Positions 42,517-53,924 of a stretch of DNA of 58,746 nt are shown piece by piece. The DNA is from Arthrobacter sp. MYb23. GTDB lineage: Bacteria; Actinomycetota; Actinomycetes; Actinomycetales; Micrococcaceae. The position numbers were made by a program, and so were the translations under genes. Location of the stretch: NCBI RefSeq assembly GCF_002979775.1, contig NZ_PCPR01000029.1:1-58746 (forward strand), read 5' to 3'. The notes below the pieces were generated by a model that saw only the letters and a program-made list of their open reading frames with translations, ran no database searches and had not been told where the DNA came from. How positions within the stretch are numbered: the stretch's first letter is position 1; the number at the start of each line of letters is the position of its first letter.

Positions 42517-43392
42517 CTACGCGACGCCCAGGAAGTCCTCCAACAACACGACTTCAAGTCCCGCAGCTAATTGGGCAGCGCGGAAGGCGGCCAGGTCAGC
42601 TGCAAACTCAGCCCGGAAGTGCATGAGCACAATATCGCCGGGACGCAGGGAGTTGCCCACCTGGTAGTCCATCTTCCCGGCGTTTGCCTTGGCCTCCCAC
42701 GTCACGATCGCCTTCATCCCTGCATCAGCAACGGCTTGGCGCATCACGTTGGAGTATGCGCCTCCCGGGGGTCGGAAAAGGGTGGGACGGCGTCCGTAGT
42801 GCTGGAACGCGTACTCCTGCATTCCCACCATGTCGTTCACCTGCTGCTGGTAACCCCACTGCCGCACCATGTTGATGTTGTGCGTGACAGTGTGGTTCTC
42901 GATCAGGCTGCCCTGGGCTTTGAACGCATTGAAGAACGCCGGGTTGTCCGCCACGGTGTCCCTGGTGAGGAAGAGTGACGCGGGATAGTCGTACTCAGCC
43001 ATGAGCTTGACGGACTCCGGCGTTTTGATGTTGCCGTCATCAATGGTCAGGAATACCACTGGGTGCTTGGTCTCGATCTTGGTAATCACCGGTGCCAGCC
43101 CTCCGACAATCGGCGGCAGTTGATAGTCCGGGATGAAGGTACGCCGGATGCGCTTGGTGGCGGTGGGTGTTGGAGAAGCGGACGACGTCGGAACCTCGCC
43201 GCCGACGGCCAGCGCGCCATTCGGGCCCGGCACCTCGGGCGAGGCGGCAGCGCCACTGGGCGTCTGCGCCGGCGTCGACGTTTCAGCGGCACCGCATGCC
43301 GTCAGGCCAGCCACCACGGAAGCGCCCATGACACCCAGCATGGCCCGTCTGCTGGGAACGGAAAATGGCATCGCAGATCGGCCGCCGAACAT
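42517..43392 (-). CDS. Polysaccharide deacetylase lipoprotein (CE4/NodB)
   Basis: A 291-aa exported enzyme. The N-terminus has a twin-arginine-like signal ('SRRAMLGVMGASVV') and a lipobox ('LTAC', ~33), then a Pro/Thr/Ser-rich linker and the NodB domain (~105-285). Catalytic motifs: 'TIDDGN' (metal Asp), 'HTVTHN' (His-x-x-x-His), 'RPPGG' and 'DIVLMH'. It probably removes acetyl groups from peptidoglycan, chitin or exopolysaccharide at the cell surface. The start ATG at 43392 has GGGGGA 6 nt ahead. Confidence 0.9.
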   Translation of the reverse strand: MFGGRSAMPFSVPSRRAMLGVMGASVVAGLTACGAAETSTPAQTPSGAAASPEVPGPNGALAVGGEVPTSSASPTPTATKRIRRTFIPDYQLPPIVGGLAPVITKIETKHPVVFLTIDDGNIKTPESVKLMAEYDYPASLFLTRDTVADNPAFFNAFKAQGSLIENHTVTHNINMVRQWGYQQQVNDMVGMQEYAFQHYGRRPTLFRPPGGAYSNVMRQAVADAGMKAIVTWEAKANAGKMDYQVGNSLRPGDIVLMHFRAEFAADLAAFRAAQLAAGLEVVLLEDFLGVA

Positions 43393-43456
43393 GGCTGTCC
43401 CCCAAGACTCAAGAAATGATTCAGGTGAAATCTAGCAGAGGAAAGCGTCCTGCGAA

Positions 43457-43882
43457 TTACAAGCCGTAATGCCAGCCCTCGCGTGCCGGGCAGGAGTTCA
43501 CCACGACCTCTAGTCCAGCGTCCTGCGCACGCTGCGTGGCCTCGTCATCGAACACGCCCAGCTGCAGCCACACGGCCTTGGCTCCGATCGCAATCGCCTG
43601 GTCGATCACCGCCCCCACGCGTTGGGAGTTGACGAAGCAGTCCACAACATCGATGGGGTGCCTGGCCTCGGGGATCTCCGCCAGGGATTTGTAGCCCTTT
43701 TCTCCGTGCACATCCTCGCCCTTGAGGTTGACGGGGATGATCTCCATGCCCATCTTGTCCCGGACGTAGAGCGAGACGTCATAGGCGGAGCGCCATTGAT
43801 TGGTGCTGAGGCCCACTATCGCCCAAGTGCCCTTTGTTCGCATCAACCGCTCCACGACGGCCGGATCGTTGACATGCATCAT
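43457..43882 (-). CDS. CoA-binding domain protein (YccU-like)
   Basis: A 141-aa Rossmann-type CoA-binding protein related to the N-terminal domain of succinyl-CoA synthetase alpha: 'TWAIVGLSTNQWRSAYDVSLYVRDKMGMEIIPVN' and 'AKAVWLQLGVFDDEATQRAQDAGLEVVVNSCPARE'. It is divergent from the acs-sfnG-metY operon, which ends with a second member of the same family. The second in-frame ATG (43879) could also be the start. Function unknown. Confidence 0.88.
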   Translation of the reverse strand: MMHVNDPAVVERLMRTKGTWAIVGLSTNQWRSAYDVSLYVRDKMGMEIIPVNLKGEDVHGEKGYKSLAEIPEARHPIDVVDCFVNSQRVGAVIDQAIAIGAKAVWLQLGVFDDEATQRAQDAGLEVVVNSCPAREGWHYGL

Positions 43883-44099
43883 GCCCCCAGCTTACTCCCG
43901 GCCCCCTCGCAGCAACTTTGCCGAATATTCTGCATCTTTAACTGCCTCAGCGGCTGGAACGGTGAATATTACGCCTGGCGACCGCCTGATTATGAGCAAA
44001 ATGAACGATCGGCTTTAGTGGAGAACGACCATCCCAGCGATACAGAGGGCGACCATCCCTTTGTCCGCACAGCGCCGACTCCAGGCATGGAGATTTCCC
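43883..44099 (+). promoter_or_regulatory. Intergenic region driving the acs-sfnG-metY operon
   Basis: A 217-bp divergent spacer between the CoA-binding gene and acs. It contains GAATATTC (43923-43930, palindromic) and a second GAATATT (43964-43970), 41 bp apart, which may be operator half-sites. GGAG, 7 nt before the ATG at 44100, marks the acs start. No consensus promoter is clear. Confidence 0.35.
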
Positions 44100-46255
<2,156 letters not shown>

Positions 46256-46259
<4 letters not shown>

Positions 46260-47446
46260 CTGAGATCAGCAACGTCGCACGGCTCTCCGAACCGCTCAAG
46301 TTTGCCTATTGGGTTCCCAACGTTTCCGGTGGTTTGGTGGTGTCCACCATCGAGCAGCGAACCGGTTGGGACTTCGACTACAACAAGAAGCTGGCGCAGA
46401 TCGCAGAAAACTCCGGCTTCGAGTACGCCCTCACCCAGACCCGCTACGCCGCTTCCTATGGCGCGGACAAGCAGCACGAGGCGACGTCGTTCAGCCTCGC
46501 TTTGCTGGCTGCGACCGAGCGCCTCAAAGTCATCGCCGCCGTCCACCCGGGCATGTGGCACCCCGGCGTGCTGGCAAAATTCATCATCACGGCCGACCAC
46601 ATCTCCAACGGTCGCGCTGCAGTCAACATCGTCTCCGGCTGGCTCAAGAGCGAGTTCACCAACTTCGGCCTCGAATGGCTGGAGCACGACGAACGCTACG
46701 TCCGCACCGAGGAATTCATCAAGGTCCTCCGCGGCCTGTGGACCGAGCAGGGCTACAGCCAGGGCGGCAAGTACTACAACATCACCGACTTCACCCTCAA
46801 CCCAGCACCCGTTGAAGTTCCCGGCCGCGCCCACCCGGAGGTCTTCTTCGGTGGAAACTCGACGGCGGCACAGGCCACCGCCGGTCGCGTCGCCGATTGG
46901 TACTTCTCCAACGGCAAGGACCTAGAGGGCTTCAAGGAAAACATCGCCGGTGTGGTGGCGGCATCCGGTGAGACAAAGCGCGGCACCGAGGGCGCACTGT
47001 CCTTGCCGAAGTTCGGCCTCAACGGCTTCGTCATTGCCCGCGATTCGGAGAAGGAAGCCCGCGATACCCTCCGCGAGATCGTGGAGAAGGCACACAAGCC
47101 CGCCGTCCAGGGGTTCCGGGACGCCGTGCAGGAAGCCGGCCCGTCCACCAAGGACGGCAAGGGCATGTGGGCTGATTCCTCCTTCGAGGACCTGGTCCAG
47201 TACAACGACGGTTTCAAGACCCAGCTGATCGGCACCCCGGAGCAGATTGCCGAGAGGATGGTGGAGTACAAGAAGATCGGCGTGAACCTGTTCCTCACCG
47301 GTTACCTGCACTTCCAGGAAGAAGTCGCCGCGTTCGGCCAGGACATCCTGCCGATCGTCCGCGAACTCGAGGCTGACCTTGCCCGCAAGAACGGCACTGA
47401 GCTGGATCTCTCCAACACCCCCGTCGCCGAATCGGTGGCCGTCTAA
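46256..47446 (+). CDS. sfnG: Dimethylsulfone monooxygenase SfnG-like (FMNH2-dependent, LLM class)
   Basis: A 396-aa bacterial-luciferase-like monooxygenase. The N-terminal 'LKFAYWVPNVSGGLVVSTIEQRT' and 'NGRAAVNIVSGWLKSEF' match SfnG, which oxidises dimethylsulfone to methanesulfinate using reduced FMN. Its link to metY in one operon supports a role in sulfur scavenging. The flavin reductase partner is not in the operon. The stop shares a base with the metY ATG (TAATG). Confidence 0.88.
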
Positions 47447-48804
47447 TGGCTGACCGCACTTTCGGTTTCCGCACCCGCGCCCTGCATGCCGGAGGCACTC
47501 CCGACGCCGAGCACGGCGCCCGGGCGGTGCCGATCTACCAAACCACGTCCTTCGTTTTCAAAGACACCAACGATGCCGCGAACCTCTTTGCGCTGCAGAA
47601 GTACGGCAACATCTACTCGCGCATCGGCAACCCCACGGTGGCCGCTTTCGAAGAACGCATCGCATCCCTTGAGGGTGGCATCGGGGCGGTAGCAACGTCG
47701 TCGGGCATGGCTGCCGAGTTCATTACTTTCGCCGCGCTGACCCAGTCCGGCGACCATATCGTGGCGGCATCGCAGCTCTACGGCGGCACGGTCACGCAGC
47801 TGGACGTGTCCCTTCGCCGCTTCGGCGTGGACACCACGTTCGTGCCCGGAACGGATCCTGCCGATTACGCCGCAGCCATTCAGGAGAACACCAAGGCGCT
47901 CTTCGTCGAGGTGGTGGCCAACCCGTCGTCGGAAGTCCAGGACCTCGCGGGGCTGGCCAAGGTAGCGCACGACGCCGGTATCCCCCTGGTGGTTGACGCC
48001 ACCTTGAGCACGCCTTACCTCGTGCGGCCGTTCGAGCATGGCGCCGACATCGTGATCCATTCAGCCACGAAGTTCCTGGGCGGACATGGCACCACCTTGG
48101 GCGGCGTGATCGTGGAAAGCGGTCGATTCAACTGGGGCAACGGCAAGTTCCCCATGATGACCGAACCCGTGCCCTCCTACGGAAATGTCTCCTGGTGGGG
48201 CAACTTCGGGGAGTACGGCTTCCTCACCAAGCTGCGCTGCGAGCATCTGCGCGACATCGGACCGGCGCTCTCACCGCTGTCCGCCTTCCAGCTGCTGCAG
48301 GGCGTTGAAACACTCCCCCAGCGCCTGGACGAGCACCTGAAGAACGCACAAGCTGTGGCCGAATGGCTCGACGCCGATCCCCGCGTGGCCTACGTGAACT
48401 ACTCCGGCCTGCCCTCGCACCCGCACTTCGAACGAGCACAAAAGTACCTGCCCAAGGGCCCGGGTTCTGTTTTCTCGTTCGGTGTGGCCGGCGGACGCGC
48501 GGCAGGACAGAAGTTCATCGAATCCTTGCAGTTGGCCTCGCACCTGGCCAACGTTGGCGATTCGCGCACGCTGGTCATCCATCCCGGGTCCACAACGCAC
48601 CAGCAGCTCAGCGCCGAACAGCTCGAGTCCGCCGGTGTCCCCGAGGACCTGGTCCGCATTTCCGTGGGCCTGGAGGACTTGGAGGACATCCTTTGGGACC
48701 TCGATCAGGCACTGACCGAAGCACAGTCGGCTGATTCCGCGGTTGTTGAAGAACCCGTGGAAGCCTGCACTGTTGGCACCCAGACTGTAGGAGCGAAAGC
48801 ATGA
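47446..48804 (+). CDS. metY: O-acetylhomoserine/O-acetylserine sulfhydrylase
   Basis: A 452-aa PLP enzyme of the Cys/Met metabolism family. Lys209 in 'IHSATKFLGGHGT' binds the cofactor; 'YSRIGNPTVAAFEERIASLEGG' and 'VVDATLSTPYLVRPFEHGADI' are typical of O-acetylhomoserine sulfhydrylases. It incorporates sulfide (or methanethiol) into homocysteine (or methionine). A ~20-residue variable tail extends past the usual C-terminus. It overlaps the CoA-binding gene by 4 nt. Confidence 0.93.
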   Translation: MADRTFGFRTRALHAGGTPDAEHGARAVPIYQTTSFVFKDTNDAANLFALQKYGNIYSRIGNPTVAAFEERIASLEGGIGAVATSSGMAAEFITFAALTQSGDHIVAASQLYGGTVTQLDVSLRRFGVDTTFVPGTDPADYAAAIQENTKALFVEVVANPSSEVQDLAGLAKVAHDAGIPLVVDATLSTPYLVRPFEHGADIVIHSATKFLGGHGTTLGGVIVESGRFNWGNGKFPMMTEPVPSYGNVSWWGNFGEYGFLTKLRCEHLRDIGPALSPLSAFQLLQGVETLPQRLDEHLKNAQAVAEWLDADPRVAYVNYSGLPSHPHFERAQKYLPKGPGSVFSFGVAGGRAAGQKFIESLQLASHLANVGDSRTLVIHPGSTTHQQLSAEQLESAGVPEDLVRISVGLEDLEDILWDLDQALTEAQSADSAVVEEPVEACTVGTQTVGAKA

Positions 48805-49295
48805 GCACCGCAGAACGTTCTTGGGAAGGCCCTTCCGCGCCCGAGCGCCTGTCACTCCTGCGCCAGGCCAAGTCCATCGCCATTGTGGGGGCCTCGGACA
48901 AACCGTCCCGGGCCAGCTACTTCGTGGCCACTTACCTGCAGTCGTCAACACGCTACAAGGTGTACTTCGTGAACCCCGTGGTCAAGGAAATCCTGGGCCA
49001 GCCGACCTACGCGTCACTGGCGGATCTGCCCGAGTCGCCTGACATCGTGGACGTGTTCCGCAAGCACGACGACCTCCCCGGAGTGCTGGATGAAGCCGTC
49101 GCCGCAGGGGCCAAGACCTTGTGGCTGCAGCTTGGTTCGTGGCATGAGGACGTTGCACGCGATGCCGAGACGGCGGGCCTGAACGTGGTGATGGACCGCT
49201 GTGTGAAGATAGAGCACGCCCGCTTCCATGGCGGGCTCCACCTGGCCGGCTTCGACACCGGGGTGATCTCTTCCAAGCGGCAGGTGCTTGCCTAA
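48801..49295 (+). CDS. CoA-binding domain protein, second copy
   Basis: A 164-aa protein of the same family as the one at 43457: 'KSIAIVGASDKPSRASYFVATYLQSSTRYKVYFVNP' and 'AKTLWLQLGSWHEDVARDAETAGLNVVMDRCVKIEHARF'. The last gene of the acs-sfnG-metY operon. Proteins of this family next to O-acetylhomoserine sulfhydrylase are common in actinobacteria, but their role is unknown; a CoA-linked or persulfide-related function is conceivable. The 3' end overlaps the convergent anti-sigma-like gene by 4 nt. Confidence 0.88.
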   Translation: MSTAERSWEGPSAPERLSLLRQAKSIAIVGASDKPSRASYFVATYLQSSTRYKVYFVNPVVKEILGQPTYASLADLPESPDIVDVFRKHDDLPGVLDEAVAAGAKTLWLQLGSWHEDVARDAETAGLNVVMDRCVKIEHARFHGGLHLAGFDTGVISSKRQVLA

Positions 49296-50170
49296 CGTTT
49301 AAGCCACTGCTTCCACTTATTCGCGGCGTCCTTGAACTGCTCTTCAGCCCGCTCGTTGCCGAGTCCGGGAGGCAGGTGTCCTGGTTTGGCTCCATCCGCC
49401 CCGGGCAAAGTCTTTGCTGGTTTACCGGCACCCTGCAGCGAAGCATCGGGCCTGGCGGCTTGCTGCTTCCCCTCCTTGCCCGAGCCGGGCTTTGCCTGCG
49501 GGCTCAAGGCTGGATTCGGCGGAGTATTGGGCTGTGGGGCGGTGCCTGAGGACGGCTGTTCCGGGGCAGCGGCAGGCGCTTGAACCACGACAGGTGCCTG
49601 CGGCGGTGACTGTACTTTTGCCTGTGCCGGCGGCTGCGCGGGTGCCTGCGCCTGTACCTGTGCCTGTGCCTGTGCCTGTGCGGGAGTTTCGGCAGGTGCA
49701 ACACTGCCCGGCACCGGTATGGAACCAGCGGCCGGGATGGTCGGAATCGCAGCTGGATCCACCACCGGGGCGGGTTCTGTGATGACGCGCGGGGCGTCGG
49801 GAATTGGCAGTACGGGCGCGGCGGCTGCAGGCTGCGGCCGGACGTTGCCCAAAAGTTCATCTATGAAGGACGGGTTCCGGGTGAACCCGGAGCTTGAGGC
49901 AGCAACTCCACTGACGCCCAAGCCCATGGCTGCCACCACGGCAACGCCTATTACGGCGGTGCGGTGTTTGTGCCTCCAACGGCGTTTGCTGACTTCATCA
50001 TGCGGGCCAGCCAGCATGGCGGAAAGCTCCGGACCCGGAGTTGGGGCCGCAAGGTTGGCGAAGGACCCCATGGAGAGGAGAGCAAGCCGGACGTCAGACG
50101 AGTCGGCGGCGTCGGCGTCGAGCAGTAGCCCGTCCACCATCGCTTCGCGTTCGCTATCTCTGGATGTCAT
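49292..50170 (-). CDS. Probable anti-sigma factor, membrane protein with Ala/Gln/Pro-rich domain
   Basis: A 292-aa protein. Residues 1-65 are a short cytoplasmic region without a ZAS zinc motif; one membrane segment (~71-92) follows; the outer ~200 residues are low-complexity, rich in Pro, Ala and Gln, with an 'AQAQAQ' stretch encoded by a hexanucleotide repeat (49651-49680). The basic C-terminus ends 'KWKQWLKR'. The start overlaps the sigma-factor stop by 4 nt, the usual layout of an ECF sigma/anti-sigma pair, so anti-sigma activity is inferred from position and topology only. Confidence 0.65.
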   Translation of the reverse strand: MTSRDSEREAMVDGLLLDADAADSSDVRLALLSMGSFANLAAPTPGPELSAMLAGPHDEVSKRRWRHKHRTAVIGVAVVAAMGLGVSGVAASSSGFTRNPSFIDELLGNVRPQPAAAAPVLPIPDAPRVITEPAPVVDPAAIPTIPAAGSIPVPGSVAPAETPAQAQAQAQVQAQAPAQPPAQAKVQSPPQAPVVVQAPAAAPEQPSSGTAPQPNTPPNPALSPQAKPGSGKEGKQQAARPDASLQGAGKPAKTLPGADGAKPGHLPPGLGNERAEEQFKDAANKWKQWLKR

Positions 50171-50778
50171 GGCGCCACGTATTCCTTTACAGCCGAATGC
50201 TCACGGAGTGTAATAAGTGCCCGCCGCTGCAGCTGTTTCACTGCCCCGGCGGATTTCCCCATGATGTCGGCAACCTGCTCAACGGTCAGGCCAGCCACGA
50301 TGCGAAGGGTCAAGACCTCCCGCTGCTCGTCGCCGAGGTAGTCCAGGAGTCTCATGACCTCCTTGGGCGCCAGGAGTCCCATAGCTTCCGTCTCTGCGGA
50401 ACTCACTTCCCGGGTATCCCGGTCCGGCTCAAACTCGTGCTGTTCCGGCGACCTGCTTTGCTTCCGATGCTCATCCACCATGCGGGCATGAGCCACCGAG
50501 AAAATGAAGGTTCGGAGGCCATGGACCCCGCCGCTGATGTCATCCAGCCGGGGCAGGACGGCAAGGAACACGTCCTGCGTGACTGCTTCCGGATCTGATA
50601 CACCCTTAGCCGTCAGATAACCGAGAACCTGGCCGGCATACGCCTGGTAGACGGCGCCGAACAGTTCCGCGTTATTGCCCTTGAGTGCATGTAGCGCTTC
50701 ATCGGTCAATGCGTCGGTCACAGGAATGAGGCTTTCGATCGGCGGCAGGTCCGTTGCCTGGACCTGGACATCCGCCAT
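50167..50778 (-). CDS. ECF-type RNA polymerase sigma factor
   Basis: A ~203-aa sigma-70 family factor with region 2 ('LFGAVYQAYAGQVLGYLTAKGVSDPEAVTQDVFLAVLPRL...RTFIFSVAHARMVDEHRK') and region 4 ('LDYLGDEQREVLTLRIVAGLTVEQVADIMGKSAGAVKQLQRRALITLREH') and no region 3, as in ECF factors. The ATG at 50778 is the likeliest start, though its ribosome-binding site is weak; the frame stays open further upstream through repetitive DNA. It is coupled to the anti-sigma-like gene by a 4-nt overlap. Its regulon is unknown. Confidence 0.88.
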   Translation of the reverse strand: MADVQVQATDLPPIESLIPVTDALTDEALHALKGNNAELFGAVYQAYAGQVLGYLTAKGVSDPEAVTQDVFLAVLPRLDDISGGVHGLRTFIFSVAHARMVDEHRKQSRSPEQHEFEPDRDTREVSSAETEAMGLLAPKEVMRLLDYLGDEQREVLTLRIVAGLTVEQVADIMGKSAGAVKQLQRRALITLREHSAVKEYVAP

Positions 50779-50867
50779 GTCACCAACGGACGACCCCACC
50801 AAGGGTAACTGCTCTGCCCGGCCTTCCAAAGGAGGACCCGCTGGCCTAGCAAACACCCTCGAGACCA

Positions 50868-50925
50868 CTCCCCGAGACAAACTCCCCGGGACAAACTGCT
50901 ACGAGACCAATCTCCCCGAGACAAG
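50868..50925. repeat. 14-bp direct repeats upstream of the sigma-factor gene
   Basis: CTCCCCGAGACAAA (50868-50881) is followed directly by CTCCCCGGGACAAA (50882-50895), a degenerate copy with CGAGACCAA, and CTCCCCGAGACAAG (50912-50925). A further CTCGAGACCA lies at 50858. They lie 90-147 nt before the sigma start codon. Confidence 0.8.
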
Positions 50926-50930
50926 GAAGA

Positions 50931-50970
50931 GCCGAGCTGGAACATGATGGGGGACAAATTCCAGCTCGGC
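50931..50970. terminator. Hairpin between the HNH gene and the sigma factor
   Basis: Perfect 12-bp arms (GCCGAGCTGGAA / TTCCAGCTCGGC) with a 16-nt loop. It is either the distal terminator of the HNH gene or a 5' leader hairpin of the sigma-factor mRNA. No U tract is present. Confidence 0.5.
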
Positions 50971-51106
50971 CCTTTCAAAGACGTAATCGTCACGGCACCC
51001 CAAAGGGTTACGCGGGGTACAAACTTTTTTCAAAACTTTTTCCCAAGCTTGTTTGACCGTGCGCGTGTGAGGTCGGTGGAAGCGCTGGGGTGTCTCTGGC
51101 GGACGT

Positions 51107-52609
51107 CTACGTTCTGAAGGGCTGATGCCCTGGCAGGGGTGGAGCCTTGGATTTGTACGTGTGCACGGTGGGGGTGCTGATTTCCAAGGTGTGCACAGCG
51201 TTGGTGTCGCCGGGCAGGGATGTGGTGCTCCAACCGGGGTTTTCCTTGGTGTGGTTGCAGGCTTCGCAGAGCCCGGCACTGTTCGCGAGGCTGGTTTTTC
51301 CGCCGGAGCGCCACGGAACCACATGGTCAATGTGTCGAATAGGCGCGTCGCAGTAGGGCGTACGGCAGGTATCGTCCCGGATCTCAATGAAACGCCGCAA
51401 CCGGCCAGTGAAGAACCGGGCCTTGGAATCCATAGCAAGGAGCTCTCCCGTAGCTGGCGCCGTGTAGAGCCTGCGAAGCCAAACATCGAACTCCGGGTCC
51501 CGTGTTGCTGTGGCCGCCCCCGCTGACTGGGCCGCCTGTGTTGTCTGGGCTTCCTGCGTTGCGCCCGCTGACCGTCCGGAGCTGGCCGGCGGGCTTGAGC
51601 TTCCGGCCGGCCCCACAGCGAGGAGCTCCCGTCCCCAGTCGGCCGGGACGATTCCGTACCCCTGAAGCCGCGCTGGCTCACTGTCGCCTTGGAAGAGAGT
51701 GCGGTCGGTCATGACGAGGTCCAGGTTGATCCCCGAAAACCCGCCCGGAGTACCGGTGACGCGTTCAACGAGCGTGTCAGCCATGACCTGGCCACGGGTC
51801 GGGACAACCTCGACAGACCTCGCAGTTCCGCCATACCCCGAGCCACCACTGGATCCCACATCGCCGCTGGAACGGGCCGAATCAGCGGCCCGGCTCAAGG
51901 CCGCATAAACCGCCACCCCCTGGGCCACGGGAAGGAGCGCGGTCAGGTACGTCATCGTGTCCGGCGCAGGACGCAGGCTCACGGTCCGCTCCGCAGCGGC
52001 ACGGCTCGCGCGACCCGCTACCGACCGCGGATCCCGACGGTACGCAGCAGCCTTCGCCGCCGCAACGATCGCCCGATCGCCCTTCCCCTCAAAGGTCCCG
52101 GCATCCGGGGCAAGCTCCTCGTCCACAGCAGCCCGGTCCTCAGCACTCAGACAAGCTGTCTCTCTCACGAGGAGAGTGGCCCGCCACTCATTGAGCTGCC
52201 CCGAGTTCAACGCAGCCAACGTGTGTGGCATCTCCGTAACAAGAGCTTTGGCAAAACCCAGCAACCTCGAGCCACGGTTCGGGGACTCCCGCCTCGCCAA
52301 CGCCACCTGAGCACCCACCCCCTGACCACGCTCGGACGCAGGAACACCGGCCTCAGCCTGCTCGGCACGCTGGGCTAGATCAAAAGCCACAGCAACCCGC
52401 GCCTGCAAAGCCGTGATAGCGGACTTCATCCCCTCCAACACCCGCAACTGCTCGATCAAATCGCCACTGACCGTGGCCGCCGGGACAATGCCCGCTAGAG
52501 CCGTGCCGGGCTGAACAGGATTTGTCAGGCTGAAGGGACTTGTCAGTCGCGCACGAACAAGGGCATCAGGTGCCACTGCCCCCGCTCGACTTTCCCGAAT
52601 CCGCTCCAT
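51107..52609 (-). CDS. DUF222 and HNH endonuclease domain protein
   Basis: A 500-aa protein. The N-terminal two-thirds is a DUF222 (13E12-type) helical domain; the C-terminus carries an HNH nuclease motif: 'CRTPYCDAPIRHIDHVVPWRSGGKTSLANSAGLCEACNHTKENPGW', with the zinc cysteines and His-Asn-His residues in place. A Ser/Gly/Ala-rich linker (~345-380) separates them. These genes are multi-copy in actinobacterial genomes and behave like selfish or mobile genes; the biological role is not established. Confidence 0.92.
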   Translation of the reverse strand: MERIRESRAGAVAPDALVRARLTSPFSLTNPVQPGTALAGIVPAATVSGDLIEQLRVLEGMKSAITALQARVAVAFDLAQRAEQAEAGVPASERGQGVGAQVALARRESPNRGSRLLGFAKALVTEMPHTLAALNSGQLNEWRATLLVRETACLSAEDRAAVDEELAPDAGTFEGKGDRAIVAAAKAAAYRRDPRSVAGRASRAAAERTVSLRPAPDTMTYLTALLPVAQGVAVYAALSRAADSARSSGDVGSSGGSGYGGTARSVEVVPTRGQVMADTLVERVTGTPGGFSGINLDLVMTDRTLFQGDSEPARLQGYGIVPADWGRELLAVGPAGSSSPPASSGRSAGATQEAQTTQAAQSAGAATATRDPEFDVWLRRLYTAPATGELLAMDSKARFFTGRLRRFIEIRDDTCRTPYCDAPIRHIDHVVPWRSGGKTSLANSAGLCEACNHTKENPGWSTTSLPGDTNAVHTLEISTPTVHTYKSKAPPLPGHQPFRT

Positions 52610-52670
52610 GAACTAACCATGTCAGCAGGCACCGACAATTTAGGCTCGGGCCAAGGACGGTGCAGAAGAA

Positions 52671-53924
52671 CTACTCCGGCGCGTCCGTGGGGGCTTCATA
52701 TCCGTCGGGGATTATTGGAACGACGGCGTCGAGAGCACCGGTATAAACCCGCGCCGAAACCAGGCGGCCGCCGCCCGCCATCGTCACGTCCAACTCTGTT
52801 GCCGTGGTGACGGGCAGTTGGTGGATGCGCCGGCTGCCCACGGTCATACCCTTAACAATGTTCTCGCCTTCGGTCATCACCACATGGCGGGCAATTCGCT
52901 GCCCCGAGCTGAGGTCCTCCACCAGCTCCAGATGGTTGAACGTGACTGCAGCCGGGAAGCTCAGGGTCGCTCCGCCGTCGTAGTGTTCCACAGACGCCTC
53001 AACTGCCCCGGAGAGGCGACGATCCACCTCCGCTTTCCACGAGGTGAGGACCTGGACGTCCTCGTCAGGAATCAGCCCGCGGGTGTCTGGCGGCAGGTTC
53101 AAGAGGAGATTCGCGCCCATTCCCACCGATTGGTAGTAGATGGCAAGCAGATGTTCCACGGATTTTGGTTCGTCATCCGGGTGCCAGAACCACCCGCGAC
53201 GAATGGAGACGTCGCACTCCGGCGGCAAGTAGTGTTCGGCGGGCAGCCCGGAGCTGGAATCGGTGTACTGGGTGTCGGACGTGCGGTCCACCACATAGTT
53301 GACGGGGTCCGAGGCCAGTCCATTCTCGTTACCCACCCAGCGAATGGTGGGCTGACCCATGTTGAAGATCATGGCATCGGGTTGATGTTCCTTAACAACA
53401 GCGATGATCCGGTCCCAGTTGTACTCGCGGCCCACCGAGCCCGCGCCATCGAACCACAACTCCATCAGGGGCCCGTATCCAGTGCAGAGCTCCGTGAGTT
53501 GCCGGACATAGAAGTCGTCGTAAGCTGCGGGATCGCTGTAGCAGTCAGCGTTGCGATCCCACGGTGACAGGTAGAGCCCAAGGCCCATCCCCTGCTCCTT
53601 GCAGGCTTCGGCAACGTCCCTGACAACGTCTCCCTTACCGCCCCGCCACGGCGACGACGCGACGGAGTAGTCTGTGGTGTCCGTCGGCCAGAGACAGAAA
53701 CCGTCGTGGTGCTTGGCCGTCAGGATCAAGTACCGGGCACCGGCCTCCTTGGCCGCGCGGACCCAGCTGCCGGCGTCGAGTTCTGTCGGGTTAAAACTCG
53801 ACGCCGGAAGGGTGCCATCGCTCCACTCCTTGCCGGCAAAGGTGTTGATGCCGAAGTGGATGAAGACACCGAATTCGAGCTGCTGCCAGCGGAACTGGGC
53901 TGGAGCAGGAACAAGCTGAGTCAC
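52671..53924 (-). CDS. Alpha-L-fucosidase (GH29)
   Basis: A 417-aa GH29 enzyme. 'QLEFGVFIHFGINTFAGKEWSDG' and 'LILTAKHHDGFCLWPT' form the sugar-binding part of the barrel, and the nucleophile Asp is in 'LMELWFDGAGS'. A small beta domain ends the protein. No signal peptide, so it acts on imported fucosyl-oligosaccharides. The GTG at 53924 is chosen because it overlaps the TetR stop (GTGA) and has AGGA upstream. Cotranscription with a TetR regulator and a dehydrogenase-like gene is odd for a fucosidase. Confidence 0.92.
   Translation of the reverse strand: MTQLVPAPAQFRWQQLEFGVFIHFGINTFAGKEWSDGTLPASSFNPTELDAGSWVRAAKEAGARYLILTAKHHDGFCLWPTDTTDYSVASSPWRGGKGDVVRDVAEACKEQGMGLGLYLSPWDRNADCYSDPAAYDDFYVRQLTELCTGYGPLMELWFDGAGSVGREYNWDRIIAVVKEHQPDAMIFNMGQPTIRWVGNENGLASDPVNYVVDRTSDTQYTDSSSGLPAEHYLPPECDVSIRRGWFWHPDDEPKSVEHLLAIYYQSVGMGANLLLNLPPDTRGLIPDEDVQVLTSWKAEVDRRLSGAVEASVEHYDGGATLSFPAAVTFNHLELVEDLSSGQRIARHVVMTEGENIVKGMTVGSRRIHQLPVTTATELDVTMAGGGRLVSARVYTGALDAVVPIIPDGYEAPTDAPE

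Larger units (their letters stand above)
50779..51106 (-). other. Repetitive leader/promoter region of the sigma factor
   Basis: 328 bp without a gene. It contains near-identical 14-nt units (CTCCCCGAGACAAA and variants) at 50868, 50882 and 50912 plus degenerate copies, a 12-bp-stem hairpin (50931-50942 with 50959-50970), and, on the minus strand, GTAACC (51006-51011) and TACGTC (50980-50985), which resemble ECF promoter elements with an unusually long spacer. An A/T-rich tract lies at ~51020-51045. The hairpin could instead terminate the upstream HNH gene. Confidence 0.5.

Noticed and set aside
51107..52609. Treating the HNH protein as a mobile element boundary
   Set aside because: No inverted repeats, target duplications, transposase or integrase were seen nearby; DUF222-HNH genes are common as solitary chromosomal genes.
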